DNA of 15,840 bases from an uncultured Lachnospiraceae bacterium (GTDB lineage: Bacteria; Bacillota; Clostridia; Lachnospirales; Lachnospiraceae), in assembly GCA_910579395.1 (NCBI GenBank), contig CAJTUC010000055.1, positions 1-15,840 on the forward strand, in the 5' to 3' direction. The position numbers were made by a program, and so were the translations under genes. Each line of letters begins with the position of its first letter. Position 1 is the first letter of the stretch. Below the pieces are notes generated by a model. It did not search any database, had not been told where the DNA came from, and worked only from the letters and a program-made list of their open reading frames with translations. Positions 6,872-15,527 of the stretch are shown piece by piece.

Positions 6872-6928
6872 AACGGGCCGACGCTTTACGGGTTTTTAAT
6901 CGATAAAACGCCGGCCTGTTTTTTTTTG
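6872..6928 (+). terminator. Intrinsic terminator after the SH3b gene
   Basis: AACGGGCCGACG (6872-6883) pairs with CGCCGGCCTGTT (6909-6920), with one G-U and one mismatch, and further T/A pairs lie inside. A run of T extends to 6927. It starts five bases after the SH3b stop codon and ends that operon. Confidence 0.85.
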
Positions 6929-6954
6929 CCCTTATGGAGAATAAGTGATAAAAT
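6926..6954 (+). promoter_or_regulatory. Promoter of the GPH symporter gene
   Basis: TTGCCC (6926-6931), 17 bases, then TAAAAT (6949-6954) preceded by TGA gives a -35 and extended -10 at ideal spacing. The -35 reuses the last T residues of the preceding terminator. The leader to the start is about 55 bases. Confidence 0.5.
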
Positions 6955-7013
6955 ATATAGAAAGCATCTTGCTGAGCAAAAGATAGGATAATGATTTTGG
7001 AGGGGATATTTCA

Positions 7014-8363
7014 ATGAAAAAACTGACAACGGGAAAAATTTGGCTTTTTGCGGTGGGGCAGTTTGGATGGGCGCTGCTTTCCGGTATTATTTCTAACTGG
7101 CTGGTATATTTTTATCAGCCGGATGAGGCTTCCATCAGCCAGGGGCAGACGGTCTTTATTCCGCAGGGATTGGCAGTTCTGGGTATTTTTACGGTAATTG
7201 GTGCGATCACTGCTTTTGGACGGATTTTCGATGCAGTGACGGATCCGCTGATTGCTTCCTGGTCGGACCGCTGTAAATCCAAAGATGGGAGGCGGATTCC
7301 ATTTTTGAAGTGGGCGTCGCTTCCGCTGGCTTTATCGACGATTCTGGTATTCTGGTCGCCGGTAACAGAGAAAAGCTGGCTCAATGCAGGATTTCTGTTT
7401 TTGATGGTCATGGTCTATTATCTGTCCATCACGGCTTACTGTACACCTTATAATGCGTTGATTCCGGAGCTGGGACATACACAGCAGGAAAGACTGAACA
7501 TTTCGACGATCATTTCCTTTACATTCATTGCGGGAACTGCGGTAGCGTATCTGGCGCCGATGATATTGGGTGTTTTCATTCCGATGGCCGGGCGGGTTGG
7601 CGCAATCCGGATTACCTTTACCTGTATGGCGGCGGCAGCATTTGTCTGTATGCTGGTACCGGTCTTTGCCATCAAAGAAAAGGAATACGTCAATACAGTA
7701 CCGACGGAGGATACGGCATTCCGGTCGCTTGCAGCGACTTTTCGAAATGGGGAGTTTCGTAAATTTGTCGGTTCGGATATTTTATACTGGATCGCGATTA
7801 CGATGTTCCAGACGGGGCTTCCTTTTTTTGTGACGAGTCTGTTAAAGCTTCCGGAGACGATGACGACGCTTTATTTTGTCGGGATGACGGCTCTTTCTCT
7901 GGTATTTTATGTTCCAATCAATAAACTGGCGGCACGTATGGGGAAAAAGAAGCTGATTCTGTTCGCTTTCATCGTATTCAGTCTCGCATATTTCTATACA
8001 GGGTTTCTTGGAAAGATGGGTGCCTTTTCACCAACGATTCAGGGAGCGGTACTGACGGTAGCTGCGGCGCTTCCAATGGCGGTATTCGGCATTCTGCCAC
8101 AGGCAGTCGTGGCGGATATCGCGCAGAGCGATGCAAAATTGTCCGGCAGCAACAGGGAAGGAATGTTCTATGCGGCGAGGACCTTTGCCTTTAAGATGGG
8201 CCAGAGCCTTTCTATGCTGCTCTTTACGGCGGTTTCCACGATCGGCGCAGACGGAGAAGGATACCGGATCGCGGCATTCATAGCGGCGGGATTCTGTATT
8301 TTCGGTGGAATCCTCTTTGCGTTCTATAATGAACGGCGGATCAACGATGTGATTCAAGGGTGA
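7014..8363 (+). CDS. GPH/MelB-type sugar:cation symporter (MFS)
   Basis: A 449-residue inner-membrane transporter with the twelve-helix MFS layout of the glycoside-pentoside-hexuronide:cation symporter family (MFS_2). Seen directly: GRIFDAVTDPLIASWSDR at about 64-81, matching the MelB helix II signature whose Asp residues bind the coupling cation, then a basic loop with CKSKDGRRIPF; YCTPYNALIPEL near 142-153; and a second cytoplasmic loop at about 226-245. Length is usual for the family. The substrate cannot be read from sequence; a sugar or glycoside is the family expectation. The start follows GGAGGGG by about 7 bases. No glycosidase or sugar kinase lies next to it, so it appears as a single-gene transporter unit, perhaps reading into the hydrolase downstream. 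Confidence 0.88.
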   Translation: MKKLTTGKIWLFAVGQFGWALLSGIISNWLVYFYQPDEASISQGQTVFIPQGLAVLGIFTVIGAITAFGRIFDAVTDPLIASWSDRCKSKDGRRIPFLKWASLPLALSTILVFWSPVTEKSWLNAGFLFLMVMVYYLSITAYCTPYNALIPELGHTQQERLNISTIISFTFIAGTAVAYLAPMILGVFIPMAGRVGAIRITFTCMAAAAFVCMLVPVFAIKEKEYVNTVPTEDTAFRSLAATFRNGEFRKFVGSDILYWIAITMFQTGLPFFVTSLLKLPETMTTLYFVGMTALSLVFYVPINKLAARMGKKKLILFAFIVFSLAYFYTGFLGKMGAFSPTIQGAVLTVAAALPMAVFGILPQAVVADIAQSDAKLSGSNREGMFYAARTFAFKMGQSLSMLLFTAVSTIGADGEGYRIAAFIAAGFCIFGGILFAFYNERRINDVIQG

Positions 8364-8492
8364 GAAGAGCTTCTAACGCTCACGCCAATGGGCATTTGTT
8401 CTTTTTGAATTGTTTCTGCCGGCGACGCGGTATGACGGGAAGCAGAGAGGAACGGTTTCTGCGATTTTTCTCAGAACGGGAGGGTGATAGGA

Positions 8493-9461
8493 ATGAAAGA
8501 GCTTATTTTAAAGGAAAAAGATTATAAAGAGACGATGGAACAGACCGTGCTGCCTTATCTGCGTAAACGGCAGTCACAGCTCTGGCTGGAGCGGCAGTGC
8601 GGCAGAAAGCTTTACTGTGTGTGTTACAGGGCGGAGCAGGCTGGCGGCGTTGTCCTGATCTCTCATGGCTTTACGGAAAGTGCGGAGAAGTATCAGGAAG
8701 TTATTTACTATTTTCTGAAAAGAGGTTTTCATGTATACTGTATAGAGCATTGCGGGCACGGGCACAGTTACCGGCTCGTGCAGGATTTGTCGCTCGTACA
8801 TATCGACTGCTATGAGCGATATGTGGAAGACCTTCTTTATGCAGCCAAAACGGCGAAAAAAGAAAATAAAGCGCTCCCTCTATATCTCTATGCCCATTCT
8901 ATGGGCGGGGGTATCGGCGCGGTGGCTGCGGCAAGAGAGCCGGACTGTTTTAATAAACTGGTCCTTACCTCGCCGATGTTACGTCCTAAGACGGGAGCGG
9001 TGCCCTGGTGGGCAGCCGGATTGATCGCGGATATTTATTGTCTTCTGGGAAAAGAAGAAGATTATGTGATGGGGCAGAAGCCTTACGGGGAACTGGAGCA
9101 GTTCGCGGAGAGCGCGTCTACGTCCGAAGCCCGGTTTGCTTTTTATCAGGAAAAGCGAAGGGCCGAGCCGTTGTATCAGATCAATGCGCCGTCCTATGGC
9201 TGGCTCAGGAACGCCGGCCGGATGAACCGGTATCTGCGCAGGGAAGGATGGAAACGGATTTCCGCGCCCGTTCTGCTGTTTCAGGCAGAGCGGGATGATT
9301 TCGTATCGCTGCGGGAACAGGAGCGTTTTGTCCGGAAGCTGAGCGGCAGGGGAGAAGCACGGCTTGTAAAGACTGTGGGGACAAAGCATGAAATCTATAA
9401 TGCGGACGAGGACGTATTGGAGCCTTACTGGGAGCGGGTATTCGCATTTTTGGAAAGGTAG
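8493..9461 (+). CDS. Alpha/beta hydrolase, lysophospholipase/monoacylglycerol-lipase type
   Basis: A 322-residue cytoplasmic serine hydrolase of the Hydrolase_4 (S33-like) group, to which PldB-type lysophospholipases and monoglyceride lipases belong. Visible are the oxyanion region LISHGFTES (about 55-63), a GHGHS turn (about 88-92), the nucleophile elbow AHSMGG with Ser136, AERDD carrying the acid (about 268-269), and GTKHEIYNA with the catalytic His299. A lid-like insertion lies between about 165 and 250. I chose ATG 8493 because GGAGGG ends 8 bases before it; the upstream GTG at 8484 overlaps that ribosome site. The 129-base gap after the symporter shows no clear terminator, so read-through is possible. 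The last 37 bases overlap the 3' end of the minus-strand phosphatase gene. Confidence 0.88.
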   Translation: MKELILKEKDYKETMEQTVLPYLRKRQSQLWLERQCGRKLYCVCYRAEQAGGVVLISHGFTESAEKYQEVIYYFLKRGFHVYCIEHCGHGHSYRLVQDLSLVHIDCYERYVEDLLYAAKTAKKENKALPLYLYAHSMGGGIGAVAAAREPDCFNKLVLTSPMLRPKTGAVPWWAAGLIADIYCLLGKEEDYVMGQKPYGELEQFAESASTSEARFAFYQEKRRAEPLYQINAPSYGWLRNAGRMNRYLRREGWKRISAPVLLFQAERDDFVSLREQERFVRKLSGRGEARLVKTVGTKHEIYNADEDVLEPYWERVFAFLER

Positions 9462-9898
9462 TGCAGTAATGCTTCGCATCCTTCCAGAATATCGTCATAA
9501 GTCTCGTCAAAATTGCCCGTATACCAGGGGTCAGCAATATCTCGCGGAGAATTTCCGAAGTCCAGCAGTTTGAAGATTTTGTGCTCCGGGTCGCCGCCTG
9601 CAATCCGCTGCATATTGCGGATGTTCATCCGGTCCATACCGATCAGATAATCATATTTCCGGTAATCATCTCTGGTCATCTGCACAGCTCTGTGGGGGAT
9701 GACCGGGATGCCGACCGCGCGCAGTTTTGCAACCGTTCCATAGTGCGGACTGTTGCCGATTTCTTCACGGCTGGTCGCAGCGGAAGCAATCTGAAACTGC
9801 TGCTGCAAGTGTTTTTGGGTAACGATATGGGTCATGACGCTTTCGGCCATTGTGCTGCGGCAGATGTTGCCGTGGCAGATAAATAATATTTTTATCAT
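9425..9898 (-). CDS. Low-molecular-weight protein tyrosine phosphatase
   Basis: A 157-residue cytoplasmic LMW-PTP. The P-loop CHGNICRS (C8 nucleophile, R14, S15) sits right at the N-terminus as the family requires, and the general-acid loop DPWYTGNF (D123) is intact. Length is typical. The frame is open 18 codons further upstream, but only the ATG at 9898 puts the P-loop at its normal place. In Gram-positives such enzymes dephosphorylate protein or arginine/tyrosine phosphosites; the substrate here is unknown, and no tyrosine kinase is in the window. It is the last gene of a minus-strand series, 25 bases after a small membrane-protein gene. Its 3' end overlaps the hydrolase gene convergently by 37 bases. 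Confidence 0.92.
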   Translation of the reverse strand: MIKILFICHGNICRSTMAESVMTHIVTQKHLQQQFQIASAATSREEIGNSPHYGTVAKLRAVGIPVIPHRAVQMTRDDYRKYDYLIGMDRMNIRNMQRIAGGDPEHKIFKLLDFGNSPRDIADPWYTGNFDETYDDILEGCEALLHYLSKNANTRSQ

Positions 9899-9923
9899 CT
9901 TTCTATATCTCTTTCTTATTATT

Positions 9924-10094
9924 TTACTCGCGCCTGTCAATACACCCGCCAATCACTTTTCCAATCAATGCCAACACCAGCACTGTAATATAAAATCTTG
10001 GGTCGCGGGGATGTTCTCCAAAGATAATGAACCCGATGGTAACTGCAAAAACAATCAAACCAAAAAAAATCAAAAAAATTCTTTTCATTTTCAT
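9924..10094 (-). CDS. Small two-helix membrane protein
   Basis: A 56-residue hypothetical protein with two hydrophobic segments (about residues 4-23 and 32-47) separated by a short polar loop GEHPRDPR, ending in CIDRRE. I do not recognise a family. GGAG lies 5 bases before the ATG at 10094. A longer version from ATG 10145 (73 residues), also preceded by GAGGG at about 7 bases, cannot be excluded. It lies between the chemoreceptor and the phosphatase on the same strand with gaps of about 15-65 and 25 bases, so it is probably in one transcript with them. Confidence 0.6.
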   Translation of the reverse strand: MKMKRIFLIFFGLIVFAVTIGFIIFGEHPRDPRFYITVLVLALIGKVIGGCIDRRE

Positions 10095-10159
10095 AGGAAC
10101 TCCGTCGACAGTTTTTAGGTTATGTATTTTCATTTTAATCAGCATAATTTGCCCTCACG

Positions 10160-12262
10160 CTAACTCAACACAAAACAATCCACAATTTCCTTCAACGTAT
10201 TCGTATATGTGAGAGTCTTTTCCACCATACTGTAAGTGTCGGCGGTCAATGCTACGATATTTGCATTATTTTCAACAACGTTCGTGACACCGGAAACCGT
10301 CTCGGAGATGGAGCCGTTGATCAGGCCGATGGCATCTGCAATCTTGAGCATCGTCTGATTCAGGGCATCGATCGCATTATTAATATCGGTCATCGTGTGG
10401 TTGACATATTGCGCGTCATTGGAATACTGTTCGCTTACCTGCATGAAATTATTATAATCCGCAAGGACGGTCTCGTCCAGAAAATTCAGCGTGGATGTCA
10501 GGCTGGCTTCCATTTTTTCCACAGCGGTAACGACTTCGGCGACAATCTGTGTGATACCTGTGACTGTCTGGGAAGACTGATTGGCGAGTTTGCCGATTTC
10601 ATCGGCAACAACTGCGAAGCCGCGGCCCTGTTCGCCGGCTCTTGCGGCTTCGATAGAAGCGTTGAGGGACAGGAGAGAGGTCTGGCTGGCAATGTCCATA
10701 ATATTTGCCGCGAGTTCGTTGATCTTGGAAACCGCGCGGGAGTGTTCGATTGCCTCTTCGGAAGCATTCTTGACGGTCTGATACATTTGTCTTGTCCGGT
10801 CGCTCGCACTGATTGTATCCGCTTTCAGGTTTTCTGCGCGGTTCAGAATTTCTTCGGACAGCGTAACGCCTTCTGCGGCTCTGCTGTTGATGGCAGAAGT
10901 GCTTTGTTCGACTTCCAGTATTTCATTACTGATGGCGTCTGTATTGACTGCGGTATTTTCCATGCTGGCGGAAAGCTGTTCGGCTGTTGCAGAGTTGCTG
11001 TTGGCATTGTCATTTACGGTAGTGGCAATTTCATGCAGCCGGTTGGCGTTTTCATTAATGGATTCGGAAGTAGAAGAGATATCGCGCATCATACTGCTGA
11101 AAGACTGGCGCATTTTCTGTACGGCGCGGCTCATTTCTCCCGTCTCATCTTTATGTTTCAGCAGCGGATGATAGGAATCATCCTGCGAAATATCAAGTTC
11201 TGCAGTCTTGCGGATGACATTTGTTACGATTTTGATCGGTGTCGTAATGGTGCTTGCGAAGATAAAGCCAAGTACCATAAAGACTGCAATGATGATCAGG
11301 CATATGATGAAGCTGATGGAAATTGCATTCAGCCGCATGTCATCAATGGGGCTCAAAATTGCATTGCGGTCAACGACAATGCAAAGGATCCAGTGATTCA
11401 GTGGTGACACATGATAGGCCAGATATTGGTCTTTTGAAGCATCATAGAGAAGGGAGGTATTTTCATAACTGCCGGAATCGATCTGGGTAAGCAGGGTATT
11501 AATGATCTCCGTATTGGCTGCGGTGCCGACCAGCGCTTCGTCAGGCGAGTAAATATAGCTTCCGTTGCTGTCGAGCAGGAAAGCATAGCCGGAGTCGCTG
11601 CTATCGGCGGTATTACTGCCGAATACATGAATATTTGACAAAGTATCCGCGAAGAGGGAGACTTTGACGTTGGTGAAAACGACGCCGGAGAGGGTGTCGG
11701 GGTCAAAGTGGCTGCTCTGGGGCACGCCGATGGAAATCAGCGGTTCACCGCTTGCAGCATCGAAAAAGATGTCGCTCTGCGCCGGAGCGTTATTTTCCAT
11801 AATATATTTGATAAAAGGTTCTTCCGCATAAGACTGTTCTTCCAGGGAAGTATCCGTGCTGGCGTGCAGAATGCCGTCTTCCGCGCAGACGAAACTGATG
11901 CTTTCATGCGTGGGATTCGCATTCATATATTTATTCAGGGAAGCATGAATCTCATTGGAATATTTATTGCCTTTATTCGTGTTAAAGACAAAGAAGTTTT
12001 CGGAGCCGTTCAAATAGGTCATCGTCGCATTATATTTTTGAATGGACTCATCGATATAATTTCCCTGTGCCTGAACAATTTCGGTGAGGGAATTTTCCGT
12101 ATAGGAGACGAGCGTTTCTCTGGAAATATTGGTCAGATAGCGGTAGTTTACAAGGACTGCGATAAGGACTGCAATCGTTGTGAACAGGATAAGAACAGAT
12201 GCAATTTTTGTCTGAATGGAAGATAACCTTCTGACGTTTTTTGTTTTCTTTTGTTTTGCCAT
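10160..12262 (-). CDS. Methyl-accepting chemotaxis protein, dCache sensor
   Basis: A 700-residue transmembrane chemoreceptor. In order: basic N-terminus, membrane helix (about 20-41), an extracellular region of about 260 residues with the look of a dCache_1 ligand-binding domain, a second helix (about 308-335), HAMP (about 336-390), and the long coiled-coil signalling domain. The hairpin tip reads LLSLNASIEAARAGEQGRGF with the usual FAVVADEI following. It would bind CheA/CheW and be methylated by CheR/CheB, none of which is in this window; the ligand is unknown. No C-terminal CheR-docking pentapeptide is apparent. I prefer the start MAKQKK at 12262. The frame stays open to an ATG at 12295 without a ribosome site, and GAGAAAGG lies 13 bases before 12262, so the start is uncertain. 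Confidence 0.93.
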   Translation of the reverse strand: MAKQKKTKNVRRLSSIQTKIASVLILFTTIAVLIAVLVNYRYLTNISRETLVSYTENSLTEIVQAQGNYIDESIQKYNATMTYLNGSENFFVFNTNKGNKYSNEIHASLNKYMNANPTHESISFVCAEDGILHASTDTSLEEQSYAEEPFIKYIMENNAPAQSDIFFDAASGEPLISIGVPQSSHFDPDTLSGVVFTNVKVSLFADTLSNIHVFGSNTADSSDSGYAFLLDSNGSYIYSPDEALVGTAANTEIINTLLTQIDSGSYENTSLLYDASKDQYLAYHVSPLNHWILCIVVDRNAILSPIDDMRLNAISISFIICLIIIAVFMVLGFIFASTITTPIKIVTNVIRKTAELDISQDDSYHPLLKHKDETGEMSRAVQKMRQSFSSMMRDISSTSESINENANRLHEIATTVNDNANSNSATAEQLSASMENTAVNTDAISNEILEVEQSTSAINSRAAEGVTLSEEILNRAENLKADTISASDRTRQMYQTVKNASEEAIEHSRAVSKINELAANIMDIASQTSLLSLNASIEAARAGEQGRGFAVVADEIGKLANQSSQTVTGITQIVAEVVTAVEKMEASLTSTLNFLDETVLADYNNFMQVSEQYSNDAQYVNHTMTDINNAIDALNQTMLKIADAIGLINGSISETVSGVTNVVENNANIVALTADTYSMVEKTLTYTNTLKEIVDCFVLS

Positions 12263-12295
12263 AAAAATAACCATGCCTTTCTCACAGGAATCCAT

Positions 12296-12651
12296 TTCTA
12301 TTGTTACTTAATCGTTTTAGTAATCATAGCATGAATTGCAATATAATCCTAGTCGTATTTGTGCAAAAAGTAAAAATTTGATAAAAATATACAAAAAAAG
12401 AGGATGAAAATACAGCATATTTACTTATTGAAAACCAGTTTCTTTTTGTGAAAAAAGAGAATTTCCCATGATCATACAAGAAAACTTAAACGTTTAATTA
12501 TAGAGAAAATCGTAAAATAATGGATGTATGGATAAAACGGCGATAATTTCAAATCATATTCATGAGAGAATATCAATCGAGAAGAAGCGGAAAGACAGAA
12601 AAATCGTAATTCATGATAAGGATGTAATGCGTAAAAGTATGGAGGCACGAG
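12296..12651. other. Divergent intergenic region with TTAAACGTTTAA palindrome
   Basis: This is AT-rich DNA between the chemoreceptor and the divergent Na/Pi transporter gene. Besides the minus-strand -10 box it holds a perfect 12-bp palindrome at 12486-12497. No gene, RNA or terminator is convincing. I could not identify a consensus plus-strand promoter or a clear Pho-box repeat for the transporter. Confidence 0.5.
12323..12331 (-). promoter_or_regulatory. Extended -10 promoter of the chemoreceptor gene
   Basis: On the minus strand TGCTATGAT matches the extended -10 TGnTATAAT with one mismatch. It lies about 60 bases before the preferred start at 12262. No good -35 and no sigma-28 (flagellar) box is visible. 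Confidence 0.4.
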
Positions 12652-14424
12652 ATGGATTTTTTTGACATACTGACGATGATCGGCGGACTGGCGTTGTTTT
12701 TATATGGGATGCAGGTGCTTGGAGATGGCCTGTCGAAAGCTTCCGGCGGCCGTATGGAGCAGATTTTGGAAAAACTGACTTCCAATCGGCTGAAAGCCGT
12801 TCTGTTCGGGGCAGCTGTGACGGCAGTGATTCAATCCTCCTCGGCGGCAACGGTCATGGTGGTCGGATTTGTGAATTCCGGCATCATGAAACTGTCTCAG
12901 GCGATCGGCGTCATTATGGGGGCCAATATCGGGACGACGGTCACTTCCTGGATATTGAGCCTTTCAGGAATCGAGAGCAGTAATTTCTGGCTCAGTCTCC
13001 TGAAACCGTCTTCCTTTGCCCCCATATTGGCGATGATCGGTGTTGTATTTCTGCTTTTTTCCGCAAAAGGGAAAAAGAAAAACGCTGCACAGATTTTCAT
13101 CGGCTTTGCAGTCTTGATGTTCGGCATGGAAACAATGTCGGATGCGGTGAAACCGTTAGCCGAAGTGCCGGAAGTCAGGAATTTATTTGCGCTGTTTTCC
13201 AACCCGCTTCCGGGACTTTTGGCGGGTGTCTTTTTGACCGCGCTGCTGCAGAGTTCCTCGGCTTCCATCGGCATTTTACAGGCATTGTGCGCTGCCGGGG
13301 CGATATCTTATGGGAGCGCCGTTCCGATCATTATGGGACAGAACATCGGAACATGTGTTACGGCGCTGCTTTCTTCTGTCGGCGCTTCCCCGAATGCCAA
13401 AAGGGCGGCGGCCGTACATCTGTATTTTAATCTGATCGGGACGGCGGCTTTTATGACGCTTTTTTACGGACTGCATATGGTGGTGGGGTTTTCTTTTATG
13501 GAACAGCCGGCGGAGGCGTACGGAATCGCCGTCGTGCACAGTGTCTTTAATATTTTTGCGGCCTGTCTGCTGCTGCCTTTTGCAGACGGATTGGAAAAAC
13601 TTGCATATCTGACGATCAGAAAAAGGGATTCGGAAACTGTCAGAATCCGCCATGTGGAGGCGGATGCTAAAATATTGGACAGCCGTTTTTTGGAGAAGCC
13701 TGCGCTTGCAATGGAACAATGCAGAAGGGTGATGTCCCATATGGCTGTCGCGGCAAAAGAATCCTATACGCGTACACTCGATTTACTTTACCGGTTCGAT
13801 GCGGAGAAAGCAGCGGAAATTGGCCGGATGGAAGAGGATATTGACCGATATGAGGACATGATCGGCACCTATCTGCTGAAACTGAGCGGACAGAGGCTGT
13901 CGGAAAAAGACAGTCGGACGCTCATGCTCTTTTTGGAATGTATCGGTGATTTTGAACGGATTTCGGACCATGCCGCGGACATTGTGGAAGCTTACCGGGA
14001 ATTGTGGGAAAAGGAAAAGAAATTTTCCAATAAGGCGCTTGTGGAGTTGGACATTTTTGCAAGAGCGGTGGCGAATATGATGGAAATCACGCTGGAGGTT
14101 TTTGACAGGGAGGATGCCGGTCCTGCTTTTGAAATACAGCCTCTGCTGCAGGTCATTACGGAGCTGGGGGCGGAAGTGAGAACGCGTCATATCAAAAGAC
14201 TCCGGAAAGGAAAATGTACGATTGAAATGGGATTTCTGCTTGCGGATATCGTGACGGGCTGTGAAAGGATTGCGGCACATTGCTCTCATATTGCGGCGAG
14301 CGTCATAGAAGTGCAGGCGGAATCCCTCGAAATCCATGATTATATGAGTACTGCCCGTGAGAGCGGAACGGAGGAACAGAAAATGCTGTACCACACTTTC
14401 AAAGGAAAATATGTTTTGCCGTAG
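12652..14424 (+). CDS. Na+/phosphate cotransporter family protein with PhoU-like tail
   Basis: A 590-residue membrane protein of the Na/Pi cotransporter (NptA/YjbB, SLC34-related) family. The membrane part (residues 1 to about 325) contains the two inverted family signatures, AVIQSSSAATVMVV with QSSS at 61-64 and ALLQSSSASIGIL with QSSS at 200-203. Each is followed by a GxxxGANIGT/GQNIGTCVT element. The cytoplasmic C-terminal part (about 350-560) is a helical PhoU-like domain rich in charged residues, with ECIGDFERISDHAADI typical of PhoU helices. It is expected to move phosphate with sodium, the PhoU part probably regulating it. GGAGG precedes the start by 8 bases. Length is standard and both halves look intact. 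The oxidase gene follows after 71 bases with no terminator seen between. Confidence 0.93.
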   Translation: MDFFDILTMIGGLALFLYGMQVLGDGLSKASGGRMEQILEKLTSNRLKAVLFGAAVTAVIQSSSAATVMVVGFVNSGIMKLSQAIGVIMGANIGTTVTSWILSLSGIESSNFWLSLLKPSSFAPILAMIGVVFLLFSAKGKKKNAAQIFIGFAVLMFGMETMSDAVKPLAEVPEVRNLFALFSNPLPGLLAGVFLTALLQSSSASIGILQALCAAGAISYGSAVPIIMGQNIGTCVTALLSSVGASPNAKRAAAVHLYFNLIGTAAFMTLFYGLHMVVGFSFMEQPAEAYGIAVVHSVFNIFAACLLLPFADGLEKLAYLTIRKRDSETVRIRHVEADAKILDSRFLEKPALAMEQCRRVMSHMAVAAKESYTRTLDLLYRFDAEKAAEIGRMEEDIDRYEDMIGTYLLKLSGQRLSEKDSRTLMLFLECIGDFERISDHAADIVEAYRELWEKEKKFSNKALVELDIFARAVANMMEITLEVFDREDAGPAFEIQPLLQVITELGAEVRTRHIKRLRKGKCTIEMGFLLADIVTGCERIAAHCSHIAASVIEVQAESLEIHDYMSTARESGTEEQKMLYHTFKGKYVLP

Positions 14425-14495
14425 AACATTGACGCTTCCGCTCCCTGATTGTAAACTGGAACAAGAGAGTTTGCGATAAGCGGGAGGGAACAGGG

Positions 14496-15515
14496 ATGAC
14501 ATATCAGAAAATTTTGGAGAATGCAAGAGGATGTATCGGCGCATATTGTAAAGCCTGTCCGGTATGTAACGGCAGAGCGTGTAAGAACCAGATGCCCGGA
14601 CCGGGGGCAAAAGGCATGGGAGATACGGCGATAAGAAATTTCGATAAATGGCAGGAAATCCGTGTCAACATGGATAACATCTGCGAAAATAAAACGCCGG
14701 ATACATCGCTTGCTTTATTTGGAAGGACTTTCCGTTATCCTTTTTTCGCGGGCCCGGTGGGGGCAATCAATCTGCATTATGGAGAAAAATACAATGATTT
14801 GAGTTATAATGACCTGATGCTGCGAAACTGTGTGGAAAACGGCATTGCGGCGTTTACGGGAGACGGCACGAACCCGGAAGTCGTGATACAGGCGGCGAAA
14901 GCGGTTGCAGAAGTGAAGGGACAGGGGATTCCGACCATCAAACCGTGGAACATGGAAACGATTCGGGAAAAAATGAAGCTTTGTAAAGATGCAGGCTGCT
15001 TTGCGCTGGCGATGGACATCGACGCGGCGGGACTGCCTTTTCTGAAAAATATGACACCGCCTGCGGGCAGCAAGACTGTGGAAGAGTTAAAAGAAATTGT
15101 GCGGATGGCGGAGGTGCCTTTTATCGTAAAAGGCATTATGACCGTGAGAGGGGCATTGAAGGCACAGGAAGCCGGAGCCGCGGCAATCGTTGTCAGCAAC
15201 CATGGCGGGCGTGTTCTTGACCAGTGTCCGGCAACTGCAGAGGTACTTTCCGAAATCGTCGATGCGCTGCAGGGAAGTTCTATGAAGGTTTTGGTAGACG
15301 GCGGCATCCGTAACGGTACGGATATTTTCAAAGCCCTGGCAATGGGAGCAGACGGCGTGTTGATCTGCAGACCTTTTGTCACGGCCCTTTACGGCGGCGG
15401 CGCCGAAGGCGTCAAAGTCTATATCGAAAAGCTGGCAGGAGAGTTGTGCGATACCATGTCAATGTGCGGTGCCGGGAGCCTGGAAGAGATAACGAGAGAG
15501 ATGATACGGCGATAG
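14496..15515 (+). CDS. FMN-dependent alpha-hydroxy-acid oxidising enzyme
   Basis: A 339-residue flavoenzyme of the FMN_dh family (lactate/glycolate oxidase, lactate dehydrogenase group), TIM-barrel fold. Seen: PFFAGPVGAIN (82-92) for the flavin face, IVKGI with Lys212, the active-site signature SNHGGRVLD (234-242; His236 base, Arg239 substrate carboxylate), and the phosphate loop VDGGIR (267-272) with GADGVLICRPF (284-294). Oddities: the first 30 residues contain five cysteines (13, 18, 21, 24, 29) in place of the usual N-terminal helices, and the normal GARQLDGxPAT tail of the signature is GRVLDQCPAT. The protein is shorter than plant or yeast homologues but in line with clostridial ones. 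The substrate is not readable from sequence. The start follows GGGAGGGAACAGGG. Confidence 0.88.
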   Translation: MTYQKILENARGCIGAYCKACPVCNGRACKNQMPGPGAKGMGDTAIRNFDKWQEIRVNMDNICENKTPDTSLALFGRTFRYPFFAGPVGAINLHYGEKYNDLSYNDLMLRNCVENGIAAFTGDGTNPEVVIQAAKAVAEVKGQGIPTIKPWNMETIREKMKLCKDAGCFALAMDIDAAGLPFLKNMTPPAGSKTVEELKEIVRMAEVPFIVKGIMTVRGALKAQEAGAAAIVVSNHGGRVLDQCPATAEVLSEIVDALQGSSMKVLVDGGIRNGTDIFKALAMGADGVLICRPFVTALYGGGAEGVKVYIEKLAGELCDTMSMCGAGSLEEITREMIRR

Positions 15516-15527
15516 GAGGCGCAGAAG

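Noticed and set aside
8484..8492. GTG start for the hydrolase three codons upstream
   Set aside because: The GTG overlaps the GGAGGG ribosome site; the ATG at 8493 has proper spacing.
10397..11407. Plus-strand open frame of 336 residues inside the chemoreceptor gene
   Set aside because: The chemoreceptor signalling domain on the minus strand is unmistakable; the antisense translation is Cys/Gly/Phe-rich without domains.
12500..12550. GGCGATAA resembling a sigma-28 -10 box in the divergent spacer
   Set aside because: The nearest TAAA lies 22 bases away rather than about 15, and it faces the Na/Pi gene, not the chemoreceptor.
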